A stretch of 64,000 nt of DNA from Paenibacillus sp. 1_12 (GCF_900114475.1 NZ_FOTE01000005.1:310001-374000), one strand, 5' to 3'. Shown: positions 34,963-43,360, numbered from the stretch's first letter. Made by a program: numbers and translations. The notes: a model not told the origin generated them from the letters alone.

Positions 34963-36106
34963 GGGCATCGCCCCCAATGATTTCAGAAGAATACATATCC
35001 GCCATAAGACTAACAACGGACCCTCTCGTGATAAGTCCAACGAACTGATAGTCATCTCGTACAACTGCCAAATTGGATAATTGATGTTCGGTCATCATGT
35101 TTAAGGCAACAGAGAGCGAAGTCCCTGTCAGCACGACGTGCTCCACCGGCTTCATAACATCGGCTACGGTTTTGCTTTCTTCCCCATATTGATCAAGGAC
35201 ACGATAGATCGAGACGGAACCCTGTAGTTTGTTGTTTTTGTCTACAATCAATAAAGAATCTACACGTCGCTTCTCCATTATTTTCATTGCTGCTGCCAAA
35301 CCTCTCGAAGGAAAAGCAGTAGCTGGATTATCTACTATGACCTCATCGACCGTCGGAGCTTCCAAAACATTTTGCGATTGCAATCTTTTTTGGCCAATAA
35401 AGCTTTTCACAAAATCGTTGGCGGGATGGCGCAAAATATGCTCCGGATGACCGGTTTGAACAATTTCACCATCCTTCATCAAAATTATCGTGTCAGCAAT
35501 TTTGATCGCCTCGTCCATATCATGCGTGACGAATACGATCGTCTTTTTGATCTCCTGCTGCAAACGAACCAATTCATCCTGCAGCTGTTCACGACTGATC
35601 GGATCAAGTGCACTAAAGGGTTCATCCATGAGGATTACGGCTGGGTTTGCGGCTAAAGCTCGTATCACACCAATCCGCTGCTGTTGTCCACCACTCAATT
35701 CCGACGGATAGCGGTTCCGATAGATTTCAGGATTTAAACCAACAAGCTTAAGGAGCTCTTCGACCCTAGCCTCGATTTTTGGTTTATCCCACTTCAGAAG
35801 ACGAGGGACAACACCTACGTTTTGAGCAATCGTCATATGCGGGAATAAACCAATATTTTGAATGACATAACCGATCTTTCTTCTAAGCTCCATGGGATTC
35901 AATGTGGAAATATCGTTCTGGCGAATCTTGATTTCACCTGAGGATGGGTTAATTAATCGATTAATTAATTTCATCGTGGTTGTTTTCCCACAGCCGCTCG
36001 GGCCAATCAGTACCGTAATCTCGCCTTCCTTAATCTCCAGATTGATATCCTTTAACACCTTATGACCATCATCATAAACCTTGTTTACTCCTTTAAATTG
36101 AATCAT
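34949..36106 (-). CDS. osmoprotectant ABC transporter ATPase with CBS domains (OpuCA-like)
   Basis: About 385 residues. ABC domain: Walker A GPSGCGKTTT (around 35-44), signature LSGGQQQRIGV (around 130), Walker B VILMDEPFSALDP, and the switch His in VTHDM. The C-terminal 120 residues hold two CBS repeats (ATAFPSRGLAAAMKIMEKRRVDSLLIVD and SLSVALNMMTEHQLSNLAVVRD). In OpuA/OpuC ATPases such domains sense ionic strength or c-di-AMP. AAGGTGG precedes the ATG at 36106. Confidence 0.93.
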   Translation of the reverse strand: MIQFKGVNKVYDDGHKVLKDINLEIKEGEITVLIGPSGCGKTTTMKLINRLINPSSGEIKIRQNDISTLNPMELRRKIGYVIQNIGLFPHMTIAQNVGVVPRLLKWDKPKIEARVEELLKLVGLNPEIYRNRYPSELSGGQQQRIGVIRALAANPAVILMDEPFSALDPISREQLQDELVRLQQEIKKTIVFVTHDMDEAIKIADTIILMKDGEIVQTGHPEHILRHPANDFVKSFIGQKRLQSQNVLEAPTVDEVIVDNPATAFPSRGLAAAMKIMEKRRVDSLLIVDKNNKLQGSVSIYRVLDQYGEESKTVADVMKPVEHVVLTGTSLSVALNMMTEHQLSNLAVVRDDYQFVGLITRGSVVSLMADMYSSEIIGGDAHAAI

Positions 36107-36239
36107 ACAGGTAACCACCTTTTCTATATTGGGCTCTAAACTCAAAATGGAAAAACGGTTTGTAAGGTAATCCCTCCCATTCAATCCTTAATTGTTGGCG
36201 CAGCAGTAAAAGGCTACTTGGCACTAAGCAGTAGTCTCT

Positions 36240-36358
36240 GTACATTTGTCTTATTTGGAAACAAAAAGGAAAAGTAGAAGTAGCAATAAATGTACGTAAT
36301 GGGAAGCACCGTTCCAATAAGATATTCATACTATACCAAACAGATGATCAACTGACAA
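36240..36358 (-). promoter_or_regulatory. promoter and leader of the opu operon
   Basis: On the minus strand TTGTCA (36358-36353), a 17-bp spacer and TATAGT (36335-36330) make a good SigA promoter, placing the transcription start near 36323 and leaving a leader of about 215 bases. In the leader, GTACATTT (36240-36247) and AAATGTAC (36288-36295) form an inverted repeat with a 40-bp gap, a candidate site for the upstream BusR-like regulator. No c-di-AMP (ydaO) riboswitch signature such as GGGGAACC was seen. Confidence 0.55.
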
Positions 36359-36413
36359 CCTTGTTATTGATTTAAAGTTGTTTGTTGAACAGGAAAATCA
36401 ATCTACGATAACG

Positions 36414-36459
36414 AAAAAGAAGACTGTTCAATGGCATACAAAGCCACTTAACAGTCCTC
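36414..36459 (-). terminator. terminator of the BusR-like regulator gene
   Basis: GAAGACTGTT (36419-36428) pairs with AACAGTCCTC (36450-36459) around an inner TGGC/GCCA stem; on the minus strand TTTTT follows. It separates the regulator gene from the opu promoter. Confidence 0.85.
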
Positions 36460-36473
36460 AGAAAAACACCTAT

Positions 36474-37100
36474 TTATTCTTCCAAAATGGAAGTATTGAG
36501 AAAATGCTCGGTTCTTTCTTGAACTTGTCCATCCCCCACGACAACAAGAACATCGTTTTCTCTTAGAATAACATGGGGGCCCGGTGAAATAGACACTTGT
36601 GTCCCCCTACGCAGTGCTACAATGGTTGCCCCTGTATTTTGCCAAAATTGAAGATTAGCAATGGTCTTACCGACAACATGAGAAATATCTGTCACCTTTA
36701 TTTCCACTGGATGATAGGGTTTCAAATTTTGCAGTCGATCTGATGCATTGATAATCCCCGTAAGCAGCACCTCAAACTTGCTATCGATCTCTTTTTTATG
36801 AACTAATAACAGCTGCAATTCCTGTTTGAGCGAATATACCGATTTCAGGTAGTTATTCCTGGTTATATAGTCAAAAGCGTTTAGATCCGATACAATAACG
36901 ATCTCTTTTCCCTGTGAAACGAAAACGATGTTCTCATCCTTCAGCAGACCGATTGCTTTACGAATCGTTTCAGGGGAGACCTGATATTGACTTGCCAATA
37001 AGGAGCGACCGGAAATTTTACTTTGGACGGGAAACTCCCCACTAACAATTCTTTGGGCAATATCGAGCGCTATTGACTTATAACCTGTGACCTCTTGCAT
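36474..37100 (-). CDS. busR: GntR-type regulator with RCK_C (TrkA_C) domain, BusR-like
   Basis: About 208 residues. Residues 1-70 form a GntR winged helix (KSIALDIAQRIVSGEFP, GRSLLASQYQVSPETIRKAIGLL). Residues about 75-120 are helical linker (YSLKQELQLLLVHKKEID). Residues about 130-208 form an RCK_C domain (VEIKVTDISHVVGKTIANL, TGATIVALRRG, LRENDVLVVVGDGQ). This architecture is that of BusR of Lactococcus and Streptococcus, a c-di-AMP-binding repressor of a glycine betaine transporter operon. It lies directly upstream of the OpuC-type operon in the same direction. The name is by architecture and context; ATG at 37100 is preceded by AAAGG. Confidence 0.82.
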   Translation of the reverse strand: MQEVTGYKSIALDIAQRIVSGEFPVQSKISGRSLLASQYQVSPETIRKAIGLLKDENIVFVSQGKEIVIVSDLNAFDYITRNNYLKSVYSLKQELQLLLVHKKEIDSKFEVLLTGIINASDRLQNLKPYHPVEIKVTDISHVVGKTIANLQFWQNTGATIVALRRGTQVSISPGPHVILRENDVLVVVGDGQVQERTEHFLNTSILEE

Positions 37101-37265
37101 CTTCCCCGCCCTTTCTTCGCGCATGCCCTTGTTTACCAAAGGAATCATGCACACAACATACTACTCTCCTTGATATAATAAGGTAAACGCAAAGCTCTAT
37201 GCAACATGTCTTATTCCCATTAACGGATGCAGTCATGGATGTCTGAAATCCATCATTGAAACGGA

Positions 37266-37295
37266 ATACAGAGAAGCCTATAAGCTCCTCTGTAT
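37266..37295 (-). terminator. weak hairpin after the GH4 gene region
   Basis: ATACAGAG (37266-37273) and CTCTGTAT (37288-37295) pair with a 14-nt loop. It lies directly before the GH4 stop-side end and upstream of the BusR-like gene; no clear T-run, so its role as terminator is uncertain. Confidence 0.3.
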
Positions 37296-37302
37296 GCATC
37301 CC

Positions 37303-38715
37303 CTATTTGGAAAGCTCGCCGAACCGTGAAATGACTGCAAGAGCTGGATCTACCGGAACATCGGCCCGCTGTACATTAGCCGGGATAAAGATGGAAGGTG
37401 TTTGGCGGACAGATCTGCCTGCGAATTGAGGCAGCCAAGCCCGCTGCGCTTCAAGCATTTCCGAAACCATCTCTCGTGTTTCTTTCAGCGTAAGCACAGC
37501 CGATGTCAGCGGATCCAACGCACAAGCCTGAACGAGCGTTTCCGGGTCGCCAGATTTGGCAGCCATCACCGCTAACCTTTGGACGTTAATATTCGTTAGG
37601 TTTAATGCTGCACATTGTGGCGGCAGGTCGCCAACAACGACACGGTTTAAGCCGTTGCGGTCAGCAAATATGGGACCCTCGGCACAGCAGTCGGCAGGCA
37701 GATTCGTGATCATTCCATTATTTCGTAAATTTCCATTGAATTTAAACGCCTTTCCAGTCTCCAGAGCTTCAATGATATAAGCGCAGTATTCCACGCTCCG
37801 TGGCGGAAGACTGTAGGATTCACCTGCTAATATGTCCTGCTCGCCATATTTGCTGTATACATATTTGCACCAATTGTAATAGGCACCGGATTCACCACCG
37901 AATGCGGGTTCATCGCAGTAAAGCTCCAGCGCTTTCGCATTTTTACGGAACCAAGGCACGTATTCGGATAGATGACCCGTCGATTCGGTCATAAAATAAT
38001 TAAAATGACGGAACACCTCGCCTCTCACTTTCTCATTCACATAATACTCGGGCTGCTCAAAGCGCTCCCTCAGGATTGGATACAAATCGTTGCCACGGTG
38101 TTCAATTTTAGTAAACCAGCCCATGTGATTAATGCCAGCACATAAGAAATCAATCTCATCCTTAGGCACACCCACATAACCGGATATTAAATCCAAAGTC
38201 GTCTGTACGCCATGGCACAGCCCCACGAACTTGACCTTAGTTTCGCCCAGCGCCCAGCATACCATCGCCATCGGGTTCACGTAATTCAACAGTGTAGCCT
38301 GTGGACACAGCTCCTCCATCTCGCGTGCGATTTCGAGTATGACGGGTATGCTGCGCATGGCTCGGAATATGCCTCCTGGCCCCAGCGTATCCCCGATACA
38401 TTGATCTACACCGTATCGCAGAGGAATCGTATAATCGGTTTCGTACACATTCAATCCGCCAATTTGAAACGAGCTTATCACGTAATTGGCACCAGCGAGC
38501 GCTTCACGCCGATCTGTCGTCACGACAATTTTTGATTTCAAGCCATTTTCCTTGATTACACGATTTGCGAACGCTTCCACTTGTGACGTTTTGCCGGTAG
38601 ATGGCGCCATCAAATAAAAGGTCGTTTCCTCCAAGGCTTCTGTCGCCATCATATCCAGAATCAATGTTTTACAAAAAACAATACTTCCCGCACCAATGAT
38701 TGCGATTTTTCTCAT
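37303..38715 (-). CDS. glycoside hydrolase family 4 protein (alpha-galactosidase/alpha-glucosidase-like)
   Basis: About 470 residues. The N-terminal Rossmann NAD site is [22 protein letters not shown]4 catalytic features are [22 protein letters not shown] (metal-site Cys and His), GINHMGWF, and the downstream Tyr-bearing EYVPWFRKN block. GH4 enzymes need NAD and Mn2+ and act by redox-assisted elimination. The LCHG form fits the alpha-galactosidase (MelA)/galacturonidase side of the family. A perfect GGGGAGG lies before the ATG at 38715. It is the last gene of a minus-strand run and has no sugar transporter beside it. Confidence 0.9.
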   Translation of the reverse strand: MRKIAIIGAGSIVFCKTLILDMMATEALEETTFYLMAPSTGKTSQVEAFANRVIKENGLKSKIVVTTDRREALAGANYVISSFQIGGLNVYETDYTIPLRYGVDQCIGDTLGPGGIFRAMRSIPVILEIAREMEELCPQATLLNYVNPMAMVCWALGETKVKFVGLCHGVQTTLDLISGYVGVPKDEIDFLCAGINHMGWFTKIEHRGNDLYPILRERFEQPEYYVNEKVRGEVFRHFNYFMTESTGHLSEYVPWFRKNAKALELYCDEPAFGGESGAYYNWCKYVYSKYGEQDILAGESYSLPPRSVEYCAYIIEALETGKAFKFNGNLRNNGMITNLPADCCAEGPIFADRNGLNRVVVGDLPPQCAALNLTNINVQRLAVMAAKSGDPETLVQACALDPLTSAVLTLKETREMVSEMLEAQRAWLPQFAGRSVRQTPSIFIPANVQRADVPVDPALAVISRFGELSK

Positions 38716-38753
38716 ACGGATTTCCTCCCCAACGGTTTTACGATTTAGTATTA

Positions 38754-39209
38754 TCACCAATTGAAACTGCCCGGCTTGCTTTCAAATCCAGCCTGTGCCT
38801 GGATATTCAACTGATGCGGCGTCATGCTATGCGGATTGAAAGGCTGCCCTTGTACATCCTGAAACTCAGCCAGGGACACACTCGTAATGCCACGCGGCAT
38901 CAAATCGATTGTTAAAAGATAATCATTATTGAGACGCAGTGTAACGCCTTTCCAGACAAAATCATTGCCGTTGTCAATCATCATATTCGTCGAAGAAAAC
39001 GTAAGTGCCGCCAGCAAATCTGTGCTGTCCGTGCTTCGCGGGTTAGGTAATAAGCTGCAAGCGTTCAGCTCCAGCAGCAAGAGCAGAAGGACAAGAACGA
39101 AACCCATCCATCTCACCGCAGGTTGAAAGCTGCTCCGCATACCCGATTCCTTCGAGGACAACCGAAAATAGTATGAAGCTGATCGATATGCAGTTCTATG
39201 ATTACTCAT
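38754..39209 (-). CDS. putative lipoprotein, unknown function
   Basis: About 151 residues. After a polar N-terminus (about 30 residues) comes a hydrophobic helix WMGFVLVLLLLLLELNAC with a lipobox-like Cys, then a small beta-rich domain (LLAALTFSSTNMMIDNGNDFVWKGVTLRLNND, LTIDLMPRGITSVSLAEFQD). No family recognised. GGAGGGAG precedes the ATG at 39209. It lies between the degenerate phosphoesterase gene (34 bases) and the GH4 gene (39 bases), so it is probably co-transcribed. Confidence 0.72.
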   Translation of the reverse strand: MSNHRTAYRSASYYFRLSSKESGMRSSFQPAVRWMGFVLVLLLLLLELNACSLLPNPRSTDSTDLLAALTFSSTNMMIDNGNDFVWKGVTLRLNNDYLLTIDLMPRGITSVSLAEFQDVQGQPFNPHSMTPHQLNIQAQAGFESKPGSFNW

Positions 39210-39242
39210 AAGCTTCTCCCTCCCTGCGGTTCTCATCATTTC

Positions 39243-40685
39243 TTATTTCTTATAGGTCAGGCTTGCGTCAAACCACCATTCAGGTGTCTGTGGATGGCTG
39301 CCGTGAACCTCAATAGCTAGCGTGTTCAAGCCTTTCACCAACACATTCCTTTGATTCGTGAGTGGATAGTCTTCAAATAACCCACCCTGATGGGGAATAG
39401 CTACTGAACGGTAATCGACCAAGCCCTCCCGTATGGAATCACGGGCAATTTCGATCCCGTTGAGATAGGCGATGAAGCCATCCTCAAAAGCTACTCGCAG
39501 CATCCATTCTTTCATCTCCGCAGGGTCTTCATCCACAACGAATGATTTACGGAAATAGTAAGCAGGCGATTGTTCTTGGGCTGGAAGCGTCGTTGCGATA
39601 CTGCGTCGGGACACGCTTTCCCGTGAACGTCCGAAAGGAGCTCTAGCCCAGCCCCAATCTGTGTCGGGATATGCGGCACTGCGCCAGTCTTCTCGCGGCA
39701 GCGGGCTCTGGGCGACGAGCGGCTGCTCGCCGGTCAGGTCCAGCCCCTGCGGGAGTACGGTGCGCACGTCGGGGCCGCCGGCGTGGTACTTCCACATCGC
39801 GCCGATACTAATCGCCGCGCGCTCTTGCACAGCAGCCGATTGGCGCAGCCCGGCTGCATCCAGTGCTAGCCGGTCCGCTGCGCGACCGGCGCTGCCCGCA
39901 GCCGCCGCTTCCAGCCGGCTGCCCCGGCCCTGGACCATGAGCAGCCCGCCTGCGGGGCTGCTCATGGTCCATTCCGCCCACCCCGGGTGGGCGGAGGTGC
40001 TGCTGTAACCGGCCTGCGGCCGTTCGGTTACAGCAGCCTCCGGCGCGTAAGCCTTCGCGCCGATCAACACCAGCTCGGCGCCGCTATCCGCGAGCCCGCG
40101 CCAAACCTCGGGCTGCTGCGGCTCCTTGTTCATGAGCACGAGCCGGTGCAGCCGCGGATTCTGCTCCGCCGTCCGCTTCAGCCATGCGAGCTGCACGGCT
40201 GGCTCCGCTTCCAGCCGCTCCGCGTTCAGAAACCAAAACCGCGCCTCGCCAAAATCAACGAAATAAGCAGACCTTCCATAGCCTGTCAGCTGATCCTCAG
40301 GTATATGGGTGAAACGAACAGCCATATTGGCCTCTGTTGCCGACCCGTCCCACACCGGGAAGAACACCCTTGGAGCTGGAACAGCCCCGGAGCGCTCCAC
40401 CTTTCCAGCTAGCGCTGCAGGTCCGGCAAAAAACAAAACATCGCTATTTTGCTTCATTTGTTCGCTTAGCGTATCTACATAGGCAATACCTTCATCCTCC
40501 AGATAGGCCATCGTCCAAACAGAGCTTTCTGCAGATGGAGCCGATTCAAATCGGCCAGCCACAGGTGGTATTGACCACAGCAAGGTACCGAGCAAAGTGA
40601 CAAACAATAACAGACACAGCAAAGTGATCAGATAGCCGCCTTTTCTATTCATCTTATCTGTAATACGTTCTTCACGGCTCTTCAT
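39243..40685 (-). CDS. membrane-anchored degenerate metallophosphoesterase-like protein
   Basis: About 480 residues. One N-terminal helix (YLITLLCLLLFVTLLGTLLW) anchors an extracellular part. Residues about 45-250 follow the layout of the calcineurin-like lipoprotein encoded upstream (compare AYFVDFGEARFWFLNAERL with AFDYGNARFITLNSDR there), but none of the GD, GNH and GHxH metal motifs is present. The middle is Ala/Gly-rich and very GC-rich, and contains a cluster of inverted repeats. The C-terminal 120 residues form a beta-sandwich-like module (YYFRKSFVVDEDPAEMKEWMLRVAFEDGFIAYLNG region), perhaps sugar-binding. ATG at 40685 follows GGAGATGG. Confidence 0.7.
   Translation of the reverse strand: MKSREERITDKMNRKGGYLITLLCLLLFVTLLGTLLWSIPPVAGRFESAPSAESSVWTMAYLEDEGIAYVDTLSEQMKQNSDVLFFAGPAALAGKVERSGAVPAPRVFFPVWDGSATEANMAVRFTHIPEDQLTGYGRSAYFVDFGEARFWFLNAERLEAEPAVQLAWLKRTAEQNPRLHRLVLMNKEPQQPEVWRGLADSGAELVLIGAKAYAPEAAVTERPQAGYSSTSAHPGWAEWTMSSPAGGLLMVQGRGSRLEAAAAGSAGRAADRLALDAAGLRQSAAVQERAAISIGAMWKYHAGGPDVRTVLPQGLDLTGEQPLVAQSPLPREDWRSAAYPDTDWGWARAPFGRSRESVSRRSIATTLPAQEQSPAYYFRKSFVVDEDPAEMKEWMLRVAFEDGFIAYLNGIEIARDSIREGLVDYRSVAIPHQGGLFEDYPLTNQRNVLVKGLNTLAIEVHGSHPQTPEWWFDASLTYKK
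39932..40062. repeat. cluster of four inverted repeats inside a coding region
   Basis: Four successive palindromic units: (A) 16-bp perfect arms 39932-39947/39955-39970, loop GCCTGCG; (B) 11-bp arms 39973-39983/39985-39995 with a 1-nt centre; (C) 13-bp arms 39999-40011/40025-40037, loop containing CGGCC-TGC-GGCCG; (D) 7-bp arms 40041-40047/40056-40062. They occupy 131 bp of a GC-rich tract and keep the frame of the surrounding gene. Confidence 0.85.
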
Positions 40686-40800
40686 GTCCACCATCTCCTG
40701 TCCTGCTCACTTTCCTATTTCATATGTAATTTTCTCCTATAAACAGGATACCATTATGTACATGGATTCCACGAGGGTACATCGGAATCCTATCATCCAA

Positions 40801-41295
40801 TTAAGTCGGCCAACCATATATTTTGTGATACACGGGCGGCCACAGCAGCACGAGCAGAATCATCATCCCGATCGTAAAGAACAGAGTCCAGAACCGCAAA
40901 CGCAGCTCAAACCACTTCAGTGTAACGAATAATAGAATCCAGCTTCCCAGCCAAACAGCGAGCGCCGTTATTTCCTTGCCGCCATAGGGACCTATGCGCA
41001 GCCCACCCGGCAGCCAAGAGCTTAGCCGTATTAGAAACAAATTAGCTGTGGCAGGATCAGCAGCACTCCACCAGTGTGCTGCCGTTAATGCTGCCATACC
41101 GAGTAAAGCCGCCAGCATACCCGCAACGACCTCACCGGAACGGGGCGAGGTGGCGCCTCCATTTGTCACCATAGTATCAAGGTCTCCTTCGTCGTGTACA
41201 GTTTCTATTCCAATTTCATTCCCAGCTTCAAGACCGGATTCATCCTGCCATCCATCTCTTGCTGCATGCATTAGGGTACCTTCTAATGGATTCAA
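40801..41295 (-). CDS. membrane protein, unknown function
   Basis: 164 residues from a TTG behind GAGG. Residues 1-50 are acidic and polar; three hydrophobic segments follow (VVAGMLAALLGMAALTAAHWW, ITALAVWLGSWILLFVTL and FWTLFFTIGMMILLVLLW). No family recognised. It is 39 bases downstream of the next membrane protein gene and may act with it. Confidence 0.7.
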   Translation of the reverse strand: MNPLEGTLMHAARDGWQDESGLEAGNEIGIETVHDEGDLDTMVTNGGATSPRSGEVVAGMLAALLGMAALTAAHWWSAADPATANLFLIRLSSWLPGGLRIGPYGGKEITALAVWLGSWILLFVTLKWFELRLRFWTLFFTIGMMILLVLLWPPVYHKIYGWPT

Positions 41296-41334
41296 TTCTT
41301 TTTCCTCTGGGGTTCATCCTATGCTTGTCCTCTA

Positions 41335-41901
41335 TCAGACACCCTTCCACTTAGACAATACCAAGCCAAATACAAATCCGATCAGTAAGCAAAGCCACAT
41401 CATCGACAGCAGTACACCGACCGCATAGCGTATTTCCTGCCTTCCGTCTCCGCTAGAAGCAAATCTCCTCAAGAACACAGCGGCTGTGATTCCGCAAGGG
41501 ATCGTCAGCAAGGAGACAAATTCCTTATATTCCATAACCACCCAATGACCGAATGGTAGATGCAGCTTGAACCACTCGGAAGCACCTTCCGGAGACTGAT
41601 AGCCGATATACAGCCAATTCCCGATTATGACAGTCAGCAGAACCAGGATATTCGTCACCAGCAGCCGCAATTCCAGCTTCAATCTTGCACCTTGTACGCC
41701 ACGAACGTACATGTAGTAGGCATGCCACGTATAGGTTGCGACCAGAAGAGTCATGGAAGCTCCTACCCCATGTAATATGCCTGCCATCCGATTAGCACTC
41801 GGTCCGCCAAATGCGTTGGCAAGCGGGATAAGAAGAAACAGGATAATGGCAATAAACCCTTGCGCAACCGCCAAATCCCGGAACTGTGGACCTATCTTCA
41901 T
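41335..41901 (-). CDS. four- to five-helix membrane protein, unknown function
   Basis: 188 residues. Hydrophobic segments: AVAQGFIAIILFLLIPLANAF, LHGVGASMTLLVATYTWHAYYM, LRLLVTNILVLLTVIIGNWLYIG, FVSLLTIPCGITAAVFL and VGVLLSMMWLCLLIGFVFGLVL. Several His residues sit at helix positions (LHGVG, TWHAYYM, KLHLPFGHW), reminiscent of b-type haem membrane proteins, but no clear family signature is visible. It lies 13 bases after the phosphoesterase lipoprotein gene and likely belongs to the same operon. Confidence 0.72.
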   Translation of the reverse strand: MKIGPQFRDLAVAQGFIAIILFLLIPLANAFGGPSANRMAGILHGVGASMTLLVATYTWHAYYMYVRGVQGARLKLELRLLVTNILVLLTVIIGNWLYIGYQSPEGASEWFKLHLPFGHWVVMEYKEFVSLLTIPCGITAAVFLRRFASSGDGRQEIRYAVGVLLSMMWLCLLIGFVFGLVLSKWKGV

Positions 41902-41914
41902 GCTTCACCGCTTC

Positions 41915-42952
41915 CTATCGCTCAACTATGAACGAATCAATTTCATTTTGTTGTAAATCATATACTTTAAAGGTTGCTTTACTGCCATCCACATCGACAA
42001 TCATATAATGATAGCTTGCTTTCGGGCCTACAACGACCTGCTTGGTTTCCTTGCCTCCATTATATAAGGGCGCACCTGCTCCACCTATCGTCAGCTGATA
42101 TATCGAATTCACAAAATGATAACCGCTGCCATCAAAGCTTGCGTCCACTTTTCTACGGTTATAGTTATGTTCGTGCCCCACAAGTACAGCAGTTACCTTA
42201 TATTTGTCCAAAAGCGACCAAAGTGCATCACGGTCAGCAGGCTCAGCATCCAATGAGCTGCCCAAATGGGCTCCAATTGGATAGGCCGGTACATGAAATT
42301 GCACAAATATGTGTTTGCTGCCACTGGTTTTCAGCTGATTTTCCAGCCATGTCCGCTGTTGTTCATCTATCACATAGTGATCTGCGGCATTTTTACGATC
42401 CGAGTTTAATGTTATAAATCGTGCATTTCCATAGTCAAATGCATATACGGTTTTTTGATAGCCTGGCAGCTGCTCCTTAGGCAGCATGGGAAAGGCTTCT
42501 GTAAATATTTTTTCATCGTGCTCATGATTGCCAAGTGCTGGATAGACGGAGGTCATGGGAAAGTAATCATCCACCAATCGCGTCCATGCCCCCAGTTGTT
42601 TGCCAACATCAGAGCCTCCAACGACCTGATCTCCAGTAAACATCAGAAATTCGGGCATCGGCTTTAAACCTTTAATTTTATCTAAAAGGCTCCGCAGGGT
42701 GACCTCATTAATACCGTTGGACGATCCGCGGCTGTCTCCCATCACAACAAATCTAAATGGTTTGGTTGTTGTCTCAGGGTTAGTGCCTGAATTAACACCA
42801 TCTGCTGGACGGGCTGTCACTCCCGAATTTTCATGATGAGGTGTTTGATTGTTGGAGGTCGGCGATCCGAACGAGCATCCTGCCAATAGGATCAATCCCG
42901 CTAACAGCCATACAAATCTCAGATCTGTAACCCAGATTCTACGAGGTTTCAT
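41915..42952 (-). CDS. metallophosphoesterase lipoprotein
   Basis: About 345 residues. Lipoprotein signal with WLLAGLILLAGC near residue 25, then a Ser/Thr/Asn-rich spacer, then a calcineurin-like domain with every metal motif: VVMGDSRG, MFTGDQVVG, ALGNHEHD, QFHVPAYP and VGHEHNYNR. The GNHE and GHEHNYNR forms match purple-acid-phosphatase-like/PhoD-side enzymes. Substrate unknown; extracellular phosphate esters are likely. GGAGG is 9 bases before the ATG at 42952. Its promoter region carries PhoP-box-like repeats and it heads the minus-strand operon. Confidence 0.88.
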   Translation of the reverse strand: MKPRRIWVTDLRFVWLLAGLILLAGCSFGSPTSNNQTPHHENSGVTARPADGVNSGTNPETTTKPFRFVVMGDSRGSSNGINEVTLRSLLDKIKGLKPMPEFLMFTGDQVVGGSDVGKQLGAWTRLVDDYFPMTSVYPALGNHEHDEKIFTEAFPMLPKEQLPGYQKTVYAFDYGNARFITLNSDRKNAADHYVIDEQQRTWLENQLKTSGSKHIFVQFHVPAYPIGAHLGSSLDAEPADRDALWSLLDKYKVTAVLVGHEHNYNRRKVDASFDGSGYHFVNSIYQLTIGGAGAPLYNGGKETKQVVVGPKASYHYMIVDVDGSKATFKVYDLQQNEIDSFIVER

Positions 42953-43002
42953 GTGCATGAGCCTCCACTTCCTTTCTTTGTCTAACCAAAAGGGTCAGAA
43001 CT

Positions 43003-43030
43003 GCTGAATGCAGCATTAACGGACGTTTAA
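43003..43030 (-). promoter_or_regulatory. putative PhoP box facing the phosphoesterase operon
   Basis: On the minus strand TTAAAC (43030-43025), TTAATG (43019-43014) and TTCAGC (43008-43003) follow each other at exactly 11 bp, the hexamer-N5-hexamer form of Bacillus PhoP-binding repeats. They lie 50-80 bases before the start of the phosphoesterase lipoprotein gene. Confidence 0.55.
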
Positions 43031-43116
43031 GTCCCTTTTATACTAACATATTTTTTCGTACCCTACCAAGAACAAGACTCTGCAGAACGGAATTATTCAA
43101 CCCAATATTTTCCATA

Positions 43117-43166
43117 TTCAGCAAATATTCAGCCAACATTCATTCTACGTTCAAATTAGTTTGCTA
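43117..43166 (+). promoter_or_regulatory. putative PhoP box facing the secreted phosphodiesterase gene
   Basis: On the plus strand TTCAGC (43117), TTCAGC (43128), TTCATT (43139), TTCAAA (43150) and TTGCTA (43161) start exactly 11 bp apart, with a further TTCAAC at 43096 two periods upstream. This is the pattern of PhoP direct repeats; a weak AATAAA-type -10 follows at 43172. The remaining bases 43173-43340 hold no gene I can support. Confidence 0.6.
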
Positions 43167-43360
43167 ACCTGAATAAAACACAACAATTCAAAGTCTGAAA
43201 CTGCCCTCCAGTTGTAAAAGATTTGTAAAATGCGATAAATCCGCGATTTTATTCATGCAACCTGACTTCAAATGGGTAATAACAATTAACGAAGACCCCT
43301 TAGAGATAGAGAGCCGTACATTTGGATAGTATTGATGAAATCAGAAAGGTGGAAAATGAT

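Noticed and set aside
36107-36323. Possible c-di-AMP (ydaO) riboswitch in the opu leader
   Set aside because: The conserved core segments of that riboswitch are not visible on the minus strand.
39661-40412. Plus-strand reading frames in the GC-rich tract
   Set aside because: They arise from low stop-codon density and the palindromes (one even mirrors the minus-strand peptide); no ribosome sites and no homology pattern.
43096-43166. Short direct repeats seen as a CRISPR-like array
   Set aside because: Units are 11 bp with only the hexamer conserved; this suits a protein-binding repeat, not a CRISPR.
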